A stretch of DNA of 64,000 nucleotides from an uncultured bacterium (GCA_949282215.1 CASDPF010000010.1:23905-87904); one strand, 5' to 3'; counted from the first letter of the stretch, positions 1-8,584 are shown. Translations and numbers: made by a program. The notes: generated by a model not told the origin, from the letters alone.

Positions 1-761
1 TTATGTACATTTGATTTTAAAAGTTCTGTCATAAAGTTTTGGATTTGGACTAAAACTTCCATGGGTTCATTGTCTTTTGTCAGGGTAAGAAGTTTGTCAT
101 TCAAATCAAGAACTTTGTTTCTTTCCAGTTCAAGGTAATTTTCTATTGAATCTTTCACCAGTGAAAAGTCACGAGAGTCTTCTTGCATTGATGGTACGAA
201 GAAACATTGAGCACGGGATATAATTGTTGAAATCATATCTGATTTGTCTTTTGTCAAAAAGAAAAATGTTGTATTTGACGGCGGTTCTTCAAAGGTTTTA
301 AGTAATGCGTTAGCTGTCGGCTCTTGGAAGTTATTAGGATTTAGTCCGCATACATTCCCGTCTTTATCTTTGTCACAGAATATTAATACCCGATGATATT
401 CTGAAGTTACCAATAAATCGTTTTTTATCATTCTTGCTTGATCAATTGAGATTACGGTCTTTGATTCGTCGTTAGATGGTTTGTTATCAACCTTTGATAT
501 TGTGAGAACTGCCGGATGTTGGTTTTCTCTAATCCAGTTACAGTTAAGACATTTGCATTCAGGAGTGTGATCTCCATTACAGTTAAGCATTCTTGCAATT
601 TCTAATGCCAAGTCGTACTGTGCCTGAATATCTGTTCCGTAAAAAAGTATGCAGTGAGCAATATTTTTATTAGGTTTTTCTATTCCTTTTGTGAAATATT
701 TTATTAAAAAAGGATATTTTTCTCTTATATTTTCTGTTCCTAGGTTATTTAAAGAAGGCAT
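1..761 (-). CDS. holB: DNA polymerase III subunit delta' (partial, runs off left edge)
   Basis: This is the clamp-loader delta' subunit, a AAA+-fold protein of the replisome. The reading frame is open from the ATG at 759-761 to base 1 with no stop, giving about 253 residues against roughly 320 for the family. It has a degenerate P-loop (LFYGTDIQAQ in place of GxxGxGKT), as expected for delta', then a zinc cluster of four cysteines (C-x7-C-x-C-x2-C) and an SRAQ sensor-like motif. GGAGG lies 7 bases before the ATG. The start overlaps the end of holA by 17 bases, so the two are translationally coupled. The DnaX paralogue is less likely because the P-loop is lost. Confidence 0.85.
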   Translation of the reverse strand, partial: MPSLNNLGTENIREKYPFLIKYFTKGIEKPNKNIAHCILFYGTDIQAQYDLALEIARMLNCNGDHTPECKCLNCNWIRENQHPAVLTISKVDNKPSNDESKTVISIDQARMIKNDLLVTSEYHRVLIFCDKDKDGNVCGLNPNNFQEPTANALLKTFEEPPSNTTFFFLTKDKSDMISTIISRAQCFFVPSMQEDSRDFSLVKDSIENYLELERNKVLDLNDKLLTLTKDNEPMEVLVQIQNFMTELLKSNVH

Positions 762-1716
762 TTTCTACCTCCGCTTCAGGATTTTGTGACAATCCTGATT
801 TAATTTTATATTCTGCTTCTGTAATATTCTGTTTCAGTTTGACTAAATCTTTAAGGTTTGTTGGTTTCAGTTTTTGCAGAGTCAATTTTACAACGTATTC
901 ATGCTGTCCTGTCAGACGAGATAATTCAGAGGGGGTGCATTCTGAATATTTAGCTTTTAAAATTATCCAGCGTCTGAGCATTGTTTGGAGGGTTGAAACT
1001 ATCTCAAGACAATACTTTTTCTCCAATAATTTGCGATACTCTTTTAGTGCTAAATCTTTTTTGCCTTCCATCAAGTAATCTGAGAAGGCGAATAAATCTT
1101 CATTGGAAATACAAATTTCTCTTACCATATCAACTGTTACTAAATCATTCGGATACGCCATTAACTTTAGTTTTTCAAGTTCGGTGTCAATTTGTCTTAG
1201 ATTGTTACCGATTTGTGTAAGCATTGCAGTTGCAGCTTTTGGTTCAAGTTTTAACTTTTTCGATTTAGCCTGTTTGTTTATCCAATATTCAAGTTCTGCT
1301 GTTCTGTATGTCGGAATTGTCGGAAATTCTTTTGCATTATATTTGGATAAGGTTTTAAAAAACTTCTTTCTGCTGTCTAATTTTTTACCTTCATCTCTCG
1401 GTAGTTGTGCAACAAATACTATATCTAAATTTTCGTTGTTATTTTCCAATGCTTCAGAGATTTCTTTTATTTCTTTGTCATCAAACGTTTTTGAAAAATA
1501 TTCAATGCAGTTTATTATAATAAGCATTTTTCCGAACATCATAGGTTGTGTTCTGAGAATGGAAATCAAATCCGGAAACTTAGGGTTATTGTAAGTCTTG
1601 AAACTCATTTCAAGAAAATTTTTATCGAGACCTTTTTTAAGTTTTTCGATTTCCTGTTCTATATTAAAATCTTCTTCACCATAGAAAAAATAAATCATTA
1701 ACTTTATTTTAATCAA
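745..1716 (-). CDS. holA: DNA polymerase III subunit delta
   Basis: Delta is the clamp-loader subunit that opens the beta sliding clamp. The 323-residue length and overall pattern (IYFFYGEED start, central FPTIP, C-terminal LQTMLRRWIILKAKY region) fit HolA. An alternative start at the internal ATG at 1698, giving MIYFFYGEED, is equally plausible because neither has a clear Shine-Dalgarno. The gene is followed by holB with a 17-base overlap, so two clamp-loader subunits are co-expressed. The long open frames on the opposite strand here are shadows. Confidence 0.88.
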   Translation of the reverse strand: MIKIKLMIYFFYGEEDFNIEQEIEKLKKGLDKNFLEMSFKTYNNPKFPDLISILRTQPMMFGKMLIIINCIEYFSKTFDDKEIKEISEALENNNENLDIVFVAQLPRDEGKKLDSRKKFFKTLSKYNAKEFPTIPTYRTAELEYWINKQAKSKKLKLEPKAATAMLTQIGNNLRQIDTELEKLKLMAYPNDLVTVDMVREICISNEDLFAFSDYLMEGKKDLALKEYRKLLEKKYCLEIVSTLQTMLRRWIILKAKYSECTPSELSRLTGQHEYVVKLTLQKLKPTNLKDLVKLKQNITEAEYKIKSGLSQNPEAEVENAFFK

Positions 1717-1746
1717 AAATAAATTATTAGTAAAATTTTTCTAAGA

Positions 1747-1780
1747 AATAGCAAAATTTATTTTTACAATTTTTGTAGTA
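1747..1780 (+). promoter_or_regulatory. AT-rich AGCAAAA upstream element, copy 1
   Basis: The sequence AATAGCAAAATTTATTTTTAC, followed by a T-rich stretch, lies about 50 bases before the FxG-tagged gene at 1800. Similar elements precede four other FxG-tagged genes, at 3284, 13700 (minus), 55709 (minus) and 59874. It may be a promoter element, UP element or operator. Confidence 0.4.
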
Positions 1781-1799
1781 AAAGAAGGAGATATAAATT

Positions 1800-2222
1800 A
1801 TGAGAATTTTACCTGTAATGCCAAATTATGTAAATCGTAATTGTAACAATAACAAAATGACAAATGTCAACAAAAAACAAAATACTTCTTTTCAAGGAGC
1901 TTTAAATAATAAAGAAGTTGTAAAAGTGGTTAATATGCTAGCAGAGAAAAATACTGAAGTCATTGATAACTGTAATATAGCAATGATGAAAAAAGTCATG
2001 AATTCATTATACGAAAAATGGCAGGATGTTACTAATGGCAGTATGGGGTTATATGTTTTAAATAAGGAAGATTTGGCAAAAATTTTAGGGGAAAATGCTG
2101 CTAAATATGATACAAATTGTAAATACGGCGTATGCATCGGTATTGGTGATGTATATGGACCTGTTGAAAAATGGAATAAAGCCTATGAAGTAAAAACTTT
2201 GTTGATGAATGAAAAATTATAA
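1800..2222 (+). CDS. hypothetical protein with N-terminal FxG tag
   Basis: This is a 140-residue protein I do not recognise. Residues 1-28 are Asn-rich and disordered-looking, followed by TSFQG at 29-33, the FxG tag also found in four other proteins of this window. The rest is a small helical domain with a Cys/Gly patch near residues 107-115. Start choice is supported by AAGGAG 9 bases before the ATG. An AT-rich AATAGCAAAA element lies about 50 bases upstream. The gene ends in a strong terminator shared with the convergent glucokinase gene. No signal peptide is visible. Confidence 0.75.
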   Translation: MRILPVMPNYVNRNCNNNKMTNVNKKQNTSFQGALNNKEVVKVVNMLAEKNTEVIDNCNIAMMKKVMNSLYEKWQDVTNGSMGLYVLNKEDLAKILGENAAKYDTNCKYGVCIGIGDVYGPVEKWNKAYEVKTLLMNEKL

Positions 2223-2243
2223 ATTACAAATTAATTAATCAAT

Positions 2244-2272
2244 AAAAAAGGAGGCATTTGCCTCCTTTTTTT
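2244..2272. terminator. bidirectional rho-independent terminator
   Basis: A perfect stem (AAAAAGGAGGCA / TGCCTCCTTTTT) with a 3-base loop is flanked by A and T runs. It serves the gene ending at 2222 on the plus strand and overlaps the stop of the convergent glucokinase gene. Confidence 0.9.
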
Positions 2273-3224
2273 AACTTTCTATAAGTAAGCTTGCTCCGAT
2301 AACTCCTGCTGTATTTCCGAGTTGTGCCGGAACTACTTCTACTGTTTCTCCTGCAATTTTCATTGCTCGGTTTTTAATAGTTTCTTTTAAAGGATTTAAC
2401 AAGATATCTCCTGCATCTGCAACGCCTCCCCCGATAATAATTTTTTCAGGGTTTAGAAGGTTTACTACACTTGCCATTCCGATACCAATATATTCACCCA
2501 TTCTTGTAAAGATTCTTTTTGCAACTGCATCTCCTGCTTTTGCAGCTTCTGCAACTATGAATGGTGTAATATCGTTTCCGTTTGCCATTTCACGATATTT
2601 TGTAGATTTTCCGCCCAAGATATATTCTTCAGCCATTGCAACTATTGCAGGGCCTGATGCAAAAGCTTCCAAACATCCTGTATCACCGCATCCGCAAATC
2701 GGACCGTCATGCATTTGTAGTTTGATATGTCCGATTTCTCCTGCAGCATTTGATGCTCCGCGAACAAGTTTTCCGTTAATAATTAAACCTGAACCGATAC
2801 CTGTGCCTACTGTAATACAAATTAAATTCTGACACCCTTTACCTGCTCCAAAATTCAATTCTCCTAGTGCTGCACATCTTACATCGTTATCTATGCGTGT
2901 CGGAATATGAAATTCATCTTCAATCATTTTTGCAAGAGGAATTTCAACCCATCCGGGAATGTTTGTAATCAATCTTACTATACCGGATTTGAAATCAACT
3001 TGTCCCGGTAGTCCAAAACCTATTCCTTCAATATCTTTTGCTGATAGTTTTGTTTCAGTCATCAAATCTTTAATTGCTTGTTTCATATTGTTGATTGTAT
3101 ATTCATAGCCCATTTCCGCACGTGTCGGAATCGTATTTGAATATCCGATTTTGCCATTTGAATCTACTAATGCTATTTTTACGTTAGTTCCGCCAACATC
3201 AATACCAATTCTGTTTTTAACCAT
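2271..3224 (-). CDS. ROK-family glucokinase
   Basis: This cytoplasmic ROK kinase very likely phosphorylates glucose to glucose-6-phosphate. The phosphate-binding DVGGTN motif sits at residues 9-14. The ROK signature follows the catalytic region: GEIGH, then a zinc site of the form C-x-C-G-x2-G-C-L-E near residues 177-186. A second glycine-rich stretch (IIIGGGV) lies near the C-terminus. The length of 317 fits the family, and there is no N-terminal HTH, so it is a kinase rather than a ROK repressor. AGGGAG precedes the ATG. With malQ and the GH57 enzyme nearby it fits internal glucan breakdown. Confidence 0.88.
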   Translation of the reverse strand: MVKNRIGIDVGGTNVKIALVDSNGKIGYSNTIPTRAEMGYEYTINNMKQAIKDLMTETKLSAKDIEGIGFGLPGQVDFKSGIVRLITNIPGWVEIPLAKMIEDEFHIPTRIDNDVRCAALGELNFGAGKGCQNLICITVGTGIGSGLIINGKLVRGASNAAGEIGHIKLQMHDGPICGCGDTGCLEAFASGPAIVAMAEEYILGGKSTKYREMANGNDITPFIVAEAAKAGDAVAKRIFTRMGEYIGIGMASVVNLLNPEKIIIGGGVADAGDILLNPLKETIKNRAMKIAGETVEVVPAQLGNTAGVIGASLLIES

Positions 3225-3283
3225 TATATTACTCCCTTTTCTAAATAGTTATATTATTATCATAGGACAAAAATATATTTTTT

Positions 3284-3310
3284 AATAGCAAAAAATATTT
3301 TTATTGCTTT
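3284..3310 (+). promoter_or_regulatory. AT-rich AGCAAAA upstream element, copy 2 (palindromic)
   Basis: AGCAA and TTGCT flank an A/T core (AGCAA-N12-TTGCT), making a near-palindrome just before the FxG-tagged gene at 3321, which has no Shine-Dalgarno. It lies in the divergent interval with the glucokinase gene, so it could affect both. Confidence 0.4.
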
Positions 3311-3320
3311 TACTACTAAT

Positions 3321-4421
3321 ATGAAGACGGATAAAATAAATTTTACAGGATTTGATGCACGTCCTATTAAAGCTTTAGTTTTAAGAGATATTGGAGCAGG
3401 AGAACCTTTTACTAAATTAGTAAATGAAATTACTAATATTGGTGAGAATTCAGGGTTTGACGTTTTTGTACAAAATGCGGAAAAAGTTATGAAAGGTAAG
3501 GATTATAAGTTTAACCCTTTTAAAGTTTTGCCTAATGAATTTTATTTTCCTTGGGCTCAAGATAATCTTACATTCCTGCCAAACGGAAAAATGCTCGCTA
3601 CATATCTTTTAAGATCTATTAATCAGGTTGTGGAAAATTTTACTAAAAGACCGCTCGTTGATTTAAAGCATCACATTCAGGGCGGAAACTTTTTTATTAT
3701 AAAAAATAATGATAAAAATTCTTTGTTGATAGGTAAAGACGAACTTGAATATTATAAACTGGATACAATAAAAAAAGAATTAGATGTTAAAAATATTTAT
3801 CCTATATCTCAACCTGATTTTCATATAGACCTTGGAGTCAGACCATTAAAAGATAGTATTGTACTTGTAAATGATTATAATGTTCTTTCAGACGCTTTGC
3901 ATAATGCAATTACAAATGCTAAAGATTTTGCATATAAGAATTATGATCCGGAAGTAAGAGAAGTACAACATATTCTTGAAGAAATGAAAGAAGTTTTTGA
4001 AATAGGCAGAGTTAGAAATCGTTATAAAAATAATGAAAAAATTATTAAAGAGCTGCAAGATTATGGATTCAAAACTGTAAGAGTTCCGGGGTGTTTCATT
4101 AGACCTTCTTTTCAAGGTGATGTAAATGATGAAAATCATTATATGGCAAATTTTATGAATGCTATTGTGCATGAAAAGTCTGACGGTTCACTTGTGTATA
4201 TTACAAATAAATCTTTATTAGACGATATGGCTCATATTACACCGGATATTGAAAAGAAAATAGGATTTAGTTTTCATTCATTATTCAAAAATAGTATCAA
4301 AGATTATGTAAGACCTGAGAATATTCATTTTGTATGCGGAGATGGTTATATTCCTGTCAGTCTTGAAAAATCTCAAGGCGGTATACATTGTTTATGTGCG
4401 GAAGTTCCCGTAATTGAATGA
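3321..4421 (+). CDS. pentein-fold (guanidino-modifying) deiminase-like protein with FxG tag
   Basis: The sequence shows the motif order of the agmatine/arginine deiminase superfamily: WAQDN at 78-82, HIQGGN at 118-123, FHIDLG with a His-x-Asp pair at 168-170, and a C-terminal GGIHC with candidate nucleophile Cys357. Length 366 fits agmatine deiminases. The substrate is unknown; agmatine or a free or peptidyl arginine are possibilities by family. INFTGF at residues 6-11 is the FxG tag. The ATG has no Shine-Dalgarno, but a palindromic AT-rich element sits about 11-37 bases upstream. Overall similarity to agmatine deiminase looks low, so a divergent family is likely. Confidence 0.6.
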   Translation: MKTDKINFTGFDARPIKALVLRDIGAGEPFTKLVNEITNIGENSGFDVFVQNAEKVMKGKDYKFNPFKVLPNEFYFPWAQDNLTFLPNGKMLATYLLRSINQVVENFTKRPLVDLKHHIQGGNFFIIKNNDKNSLLIGKDELEYYKLDTIKKELDVKNIYPISQPDFHIDLGVRPLKDSIVLVNDYNVLSDALHNAITNAKDFAYKNYDPEVREVQHILEEMKEVFEIGRVRNRYKNNEKIIKELQDYGFKTVRVPGCFIRPSFQGDVNDENHYMANFMNAIVHEKSDGSLVYITNKSLLDDMAHITPDIEKKIGFSFHSLFKNSIKDYVRPENIHFVCGDGYIPVSLEKSQGGIHCLCAEVPVIE

Positions 4422-4475
4422 TTTTAATTTTTCACGTTTGCATGATATAATTATCTCAAACGGAGTTAAGATCTT

Positions 4476-6710
4476 ATGATGAGTCAGAATAAAAAATTAT
4501 CCATAGCATTCTATTGGCATATGCACCAGCCTGTCTATCAACTTACTCCGGAAGGTGATTATTTAATGCCTTGGACAAGGTTGCATGCTGTAAAAGATTA
4601 TCTTGATATGGTAACTATTCTTGACCATTTTAAGGATATTAAATTAAATATTAATCTTGCGCCTGTCTTGCTTGATGCTTTTATTGATTATGGAGAAAAA
4701 GGGCTGCATGATCTTCATTCAAGATTAACCGTTACTGATATAAAAGATTTGACAAATGATGATAAAGAATTTATTTTAAATAACTTTTTTGATTCAAATT
4801 ATCGTACAATGATTTTTCCTTATGAGGAGTATAACAGGCTTTTTCAAAAAAGACAAAATATGGCGGAAGCCGATATAAATGCTTTTACAGAGCAAGAGTA
4901 TTCAGATTTAATGGCTTTGTTTAATCTCGCGTGGTTTGACCCTTCTTATAAAAATGAATATATTGAACTTAAAAAGTTGTTTAAAAAAGGAAAAGATTAT
5001 ACTCTTGAAGATCGTCAAAAAATTATTGAAATTCAAAGAGATATTATAAGAAGAATTATTCCATCATATAGAAAGTATGTTGAGGATGGTAAAATTGAAG
5101 TGACAACAAGTCCTTATTACCATCCGATTTTACCGATTCTTTTAGATATAAACAGCATAAAAATAGCTAATAAAGAGGGGTTGCCCGTAGATTTGAAAAT
5201 GCCTTTAGATGCCAAAATGCAAATGATATCAGCCTTGGATAGAATAGAAGAACTTATTGGTAAACGTCCGAAAGGTATTTGGCCTTCTGAACATTGCATT
5301 AGTAAAAAAGAATTGGACTTGTTTAAAGACGTTGGTGCGGAATGGTCGATTTCTGATGAGGGAATTCTTTCTGAATCAATAAATTTTGAGTTTGTTAGAG
5401 ATTTTAAGGGATATTTAGAAGAACCATATCATCTTGTAAAGTCTTATGAGTATAAAAATGGTCTCAAGATGATTTTTCGAAACTCTCTTATTTCAAATCT
5501 AATCGGGTTTGAATATCCGAATTATGACTCGATTGCTGCTGCAAATGATTTGTATGACAGAATTAAAATAATGCAAAGCAAACTTTTATCTTCTCCTGAT
5601 GAAAATCATATTTTAACAGTTGCTATGGATGGAGAAAATTGCTGGGAAAACTATCCTAATGACGGGATTACTTTTTTAAAAACTCTATATGAGTTGATTG
5701 AAAAAGATGATTCTCTTGAGACTGTTTTAATTAGTGATTACATAGAAAAAGAAAAGTTCCATAAACCATTAAAGAATATAGCTTCAGGGTCTTGGATAAA
5801 CAGAAATTTTAAGTTGTGGATAGATGAACCGTTAAAGAATATGGCTTGGAATTATTTGAAACAGGTTCGTGATGATTTTTGCAAGTATGTGAAAGAAAAT
5901 CCTTATAATCCGAATATAGAACTTGCAAGAAGAGAATTGTTTATCGCAGAGGGAAGTGATTGGTTTTGGTGGTATGGAGAACCTAATGATTCAGGTCGAG
6001 ATAACGTTTTCGATTACCTTTTTCGAGAACATTTAAAAAATATTTATGCATACTTGGGAATTGAAATTCCTGATTATTTGGATATGCCATTGTTATCTGC
6101 AATGTCTAAGCCGTCAAGATATCCTAAAGGCGAAATAAACCCTATTATTGACGGAAAAGATGTTTTAGGCGATGAGTCTTGGCTAAATGCTGGTTGTATA
6201 TCTATTCCTGATGGCCCTGTTTTAAAAGAAAATAAATTCTTTGACAAGATTTGTTTTGGATATGACAGGGATAATTTATATTTACGTTTTTATGTCAATG
6301 AATATATAAAAAATAATCCTGATTATTTAAAAAAAACTTATCAAATGTATATTTATACAAGGAATTCTAAACGTAAACATTCTCTTTCACCTATACGTTT
6401 AATTAATAAAACGGAGAATATATTGCCTGTTTCCAAAGAAAAATTTCATAATGAAATTCAACTCTCAATTTATGAAGGCAAATTGAGGCTTTTGAGGCTA
6501 ATAAAAGCAATTCCGAATAATCTTTGGGTAATGCAAAATCCTAGAGATATTGTAGCGGTATTTGATAAAGTTGTTGATTTAAAAATTCCGTTTAATATTT
6601 TGGATATAGCACATGGTGAGAGTTTGGAATTTGTTTTTGTTAACGCAAATATCGGAATAAATGATGTCTTTATTCCTAATGAAATGCTGTTAAATATTAA
6701 AAGGGATTAG
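4476..6710 (+). CDS. glycoside hydrolase family 57 protein (alpha-glucan hydrolase)
   Basis: GH57 enzymes cleave or rearrange alpha-glucans with retention. The N-terminal FYWHMHQPVYQ is the first conserved GH57 region. The catalytic nucleophile is Glu272 in GIWPSEHC, and the acid/base is Asp385 in AMDGENCWE. Length 744 matches the long GH57 subgroup with a C-terminal beta domain after residue ~560. There is no signal peptide, so it is probably cytoplasmic and acts on storage glucan. GGAG precedes the start; either of two adjacent ATGs could be used. The two catalytic residues are present, so it is probably active; exact specificity (amylase, branching, pullulanase) cannot be told. Confidence 0.85.
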   Translation: MMSQNKKLSIAFYWHMHQPVYQLTPEGDYLMPWTRLHAVKDYLDMVTILDHFKDIKLNINLAPVLLDAFIDYGEKGLHDLHSRLTVTDIKDLTNDDKEFILNNFFDSNYRTMIFPYEEYNRLFQKRQNMAEADINAFTEQEYSDLMALFNLAWFDPSYKNEYIELKKLFKKGKDYTLEDRQKIIEIQRDIIRRIIPSYRKYVEDGKIEVTTSPYYHPILPILLDINSIKIANKEGLPVDLKMPLDAKMQMISALDRIEELIGKRPKGIWPSEHCISKKELDLFKDVGAEWSISDEGILSESINFEFVRDFKGYLEEPYHLVKSYEYKNGLKMIFRNSLISNLIGFEYPNYDSIAAANDLYDRIKIMQSKLLSSPDENHILTVAMDGENCWENYPNDGITFLKTLYELIEKDDSLETVLISDYIEKEKFHKPLKNIASGSWINRNFKLWIDEPLKNMAWNYLKQVRDDFCKYVKENPYNPNIELARRELFIAEGSDWFWWYGEPNDSGRDNVFDYLFREHLKNIYAYLGIEIPDYLDMPLLSAMSKPSRYPKGEINPIIDGKDVLGDESWLNAGCISIPDGPVLKENKFFDKICFGYDRDNLYLRFYVNEYIKNNPDYLKKTYQMYIYTRNSKRKHSLSPIRLINKTENILPVSKEKFHNEIQLSIYEGKLRLLRLIKAIPNNLWVMQNPRDIVAVFDKVVDLKIPFNILDIAHGESLEFVFVNANIGINDVFIPNEMLLNIKRD

Positions 6711-6800
6711 ATGTAAAAATTTGTAAAAAATAAGCTATCTAATTAAAGAAAATTTTTATCAGAGCCGTTATAGTACACATAAAAATAAGGAAATACAGAT

Positions 6801-6983
6801 ATGGTTGAATTTAACAGTAATATGCCTGAACCGCAAGGCTTTCCACAGCTTGACAAGGATTATTGGAAAAACCAAAAGCAGGTAGAAAAGTCTGAACCAA
6901 ATTTGTTTGATAATTTAATAAAAACTAATTTTGATGTAGAAAATCTAAAAGGGATTTCAGTATTTACATCAAATAAAAAATAA
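6801..6983 (+). CDS. small hypothetical protein (60 aa)
   Basis: This short soluble, polar protein has no recognised domain. An AAGGA box lies 9 bases before the ATG, and the gene is followed within 20 bases by a strong terminator, which supports it as a real transcription unit. Composition is rich in Asn, Lys, Gln and Pro with no membrane segment. Confidence 0.6.
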   Translation: MVEFNSNMPEPQGFPQLDKDYWKNQKQVEKSEPNLFDNLIKTNFDVENLKGISVFTSNKK

Positions 6984-7000
6984 ATTTTCCTCCTTCTTAT

Positions 7001-7029
7001 AAAAAAAGCCTCATTATGAGGCTTTTTTT
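7001..7029. terminator. bidirectional rho-independent terminator
   Basis: AAAAAAAGCCTC, a short ATTAT loop and GAGGCTTTTTTT form a strong hairpin with T runs on both strands, between the convergent genes ending at 6983 and 7028. Confidence 0.9.
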
Positions 7030-7441
7030 ATTTGCTCGGTGACATAATTCCAATTATAATACCAACGACTAACAAGATTAAAAATATAAATCCGACAGTT
7101 CCATTGTATTCACTAAGTTCATTCTCATCTTTGTCTCTATATTTGTTTAAAGCAATCATTATGTAATCAATTAGCATCCAAATACAACATCCGCCAAAGC
7201 TTAATAACTGAATAATTCCAATAATCGGATATCCGGTATAAAATCTGTGAATGCCCAATGGCCCTATGAATGCACATAATAGCATTGTTGCTAACCAATT
7301 TCTTTTTTTCCGTAAACAACAGGTTGTTCTTGCATTTGAGATGCTTGTGTGTCTCGATACATTGTCATAATACTTAATTCCTTTCAATAATTTGTTAATT
7401 GAGTAATCGTTATTTTTTAATCTGCCAATATAATTATCCAT
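7028..7441 (-). CDS. TM2-domain membrane protein, apparent frameshift near 5' end
   Basis: The TM2 domain is clear: two membrane helices around a GPLGIHRFYTGY loop, a CCIWMLIDY second helix, then a third hydrophobic segment at the C-terminus. The N-terminal ~48 residues of this frame look unnatural. In another frame an ATG at 7366-7368, preceded by AAAGGA, opens a typical start (MTMYRDTQ...QPVVYGKK) that runs into the TM2 frame at a run of seven A (about 7303-7309 on the minus strand). One more A would join them. So the gene is likely 7028-7368 with a 1-base deletion, a sequencing error or a slippage site. It sits just after a paralogue. Confidence 0.65.
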   Translation of the reverse strand: MDNYIGRLKNNDYSINKLLKGIKYYDNVSRHTSISNARTTCCLRKKRNWLATMLLCAFIGPLGIHRFYTGYPIIGIIQLLSFGGCCIWMLIDYIMIALNKYRDKDENELSEYNGTVGFIFLILLVVGIIIGIMSPSK

Positions 7442-7743
7442 ATAGATATGATAAACACGATTAAAGAACCAATAGCTAAATTTTTATTATAGTCAGCTAA
7501 AGGTTGATCTTTACAATCTTTAAACTTATTTGATACAAGCATAACGTAATCTATTAAACTCCAAATACCACAACCGCCGAGTGTTAAAAGCTGGATTACG
7601 CCAATAAGTGTATATCCTGTATAAAATCTGTGAATACCTAAAAACCCCAAGAAAAAGTTCAATAATAATGTTACCGTATAACTTTTTGGAGGTTTTTCTT
7701 CAATTACTTGTTCAGAATGCTCAATATTGTTGTTTTCTTCCAT
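7417..7743 (-). CDS. TM2-domain membrane protein
   Basis: This 108-residue inner-membrane protein has a polar Glu-rich N-terminus (1-22), then the TM2 domain with GFLGIHRFYTGY between two helices and a C-terminal third helix. TM2 proteins are small membrane proteins of unclear role. It is a tandem paralogue of the following gene, with closely similar TM2 cores, indicating a local duplication. The last 25 bases overlap the longest frame of that neighbour. Confidence 0.85.
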   Translation of the reverse strand: MEENNNIEHSEQVIEEKPPKSYTVTLLLNFFLGFLGIHRFYTGYTLIGVIQLLTLGGCGIWSLIDYVMLVSNKFKDCKDQPLADYNKNLAIGSLIVFIISIWIIILAD

Positions 7744-7811
7744 TACTTTAATTCTATCCTTTCTTGTGTAAATATACGGAACGATTTTAGCATTTTATAG
7801 GCTTTTTATAG

Positions 7812-8111
7812 TCATTTATTTAGAGTATTTTTTATCAAAAGCTTAATCCATAAAACTACCATAAGCGGGGCTATGATAATTATGAGATGGTTATTTTCGT
7901 AAGCATTTTTGAAATTGCCTTGAAAAAGGCTGTAAAAAGCTCTGGTTATACCACAACCTAAACACTCATGCCCTGTAATCGTTTTCCAGACACAATTTAA
8001 TAAGTTATAATGGGATAAAACAATTACCGCTATATAAAATAATAGCGGCATTAAAATTATAAAAATAAGTTTGATTTTCTTATTTCCCTGTTGAGCCAAA
8101 TCCGCCAGCAC
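7812..8111 (-). CDS. DUF2752-family membrane protein
   Basis: The [20 protein letters not shown] motif marks the DUF2752 family, with a Cys-x2-Cys-Gly between two transmembrane helices (about residues 14-35 and 77-93). Function is unknown; these proteins often sit beside TM2 proteins, as here. The start overlaps the 3' end of dut by 32 bases. An alternative downstream start is possible, but the 99-residue form keeps both helices. Confidence 0.75.
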   Translation of the reverse strand: MLADLAQQGNKKIKLIFIILMPLLFYIAVIVLSHYNLLNCVWKTITGHECLGCGITRAFYSLFQGNFKNAYENNHLIIIIAPLMVVLWIKLLIKNTLNK

Positions 8112-8517
8112 CTCTTCCTGTTGCTGTTAATTCCGCAACTACTTCAATGTCAGCCTGCTCAACTTTTGCAATAATCATTTGTGCAACTCTCTCATCAGGT
8201 TGAATTGTATAAGTTTCATTAGAAAGATTTACGACAGGAATACATACTTCTCCCCGATAATCCTCATCAATAGTGCCTACGCAATTTATAAGAGTAATCC
8301 CATGTTTTATAGAAAGTCCTGAACGAGGTCTTATTTGAGCTTCATATCCGTGTTCCAATTCTATTGTTAATCCTGTTGGTATAAGAGCTCTTTCTAAGGG
8401 CCTTAATGTTACAGGTTCTGAAATTGCTGCACATAAATCCATTCCTGCAGCACCTTCGGTTTTATATTCAGGTACAAATCTGTTATTTGATAAGCGTTTT
8501 ATTTTTAGTGTTGTCAT
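8080..8517 (-). CDS. dut: dUTP diphosphatase
   Basis: Dut hydrolyses dUTP to dUMP and pyrophosphate, keeping uracil out of DNA and feeding thymidylate synthesis. All trimeric dUTPase motifs are visible: [32 protein letters not shown] and the C-terminal [11 protein letters not shown] that closes the active site. I place the start at the ATG at 8517, preceded by AAGGAGA, giving 145 residues, rather than six codons upstream. The Shine-Dalgarno is in the 3' arm of a 16-bp hairpin, see the hairpin entry. The following DUF2752 gene overlaps its end. Confidence 0.93.
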   Translation of the reverse strand: MTTLKIKRLSNNRFVPEYKTEGAAGMDLCAAISEPVTLRPLERALIPTGLTIELEHGYEAQIRPRSGLSIKHGITLINCVGTIDEDYRGEVCIPVVNLSNETYTIQPDERVAQMIIAKVEQADIEVVAELTATGRGAGGFGSTGK

Positions 8518-8561
8518 AAAAATCTCCTTATACATTCATAATAGAGTATAAGGAGATTTTT
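8518..8561 (-). promoter_or_regulatory. 16-bp perfect hairpin covering the dut ribosome binding site
   Basis: On the minus strand, AAAAATCTCCTTATAC pairs perfectly with GTATAAGGAGATTTTT around a 12-base loop. The 3' arm contains the AAGGAG of dut and ends in a T run. It can act as terminator of the upstream small gene and would also hide the dut ribosome site in any read-through message. Confidence 0.75.
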
Positions 8562-8584
8562 GTAAAATTATTAAATTATTTTTC

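Noticed and set aside
1103..1594. 163-residue open frame opposite holA
   Set aside because: It lies fully antisense to a conserved gene, is Ser/Ile/Phe-rich as expected for a shadow of AT-rich coding DNA, and has no ribosome site.
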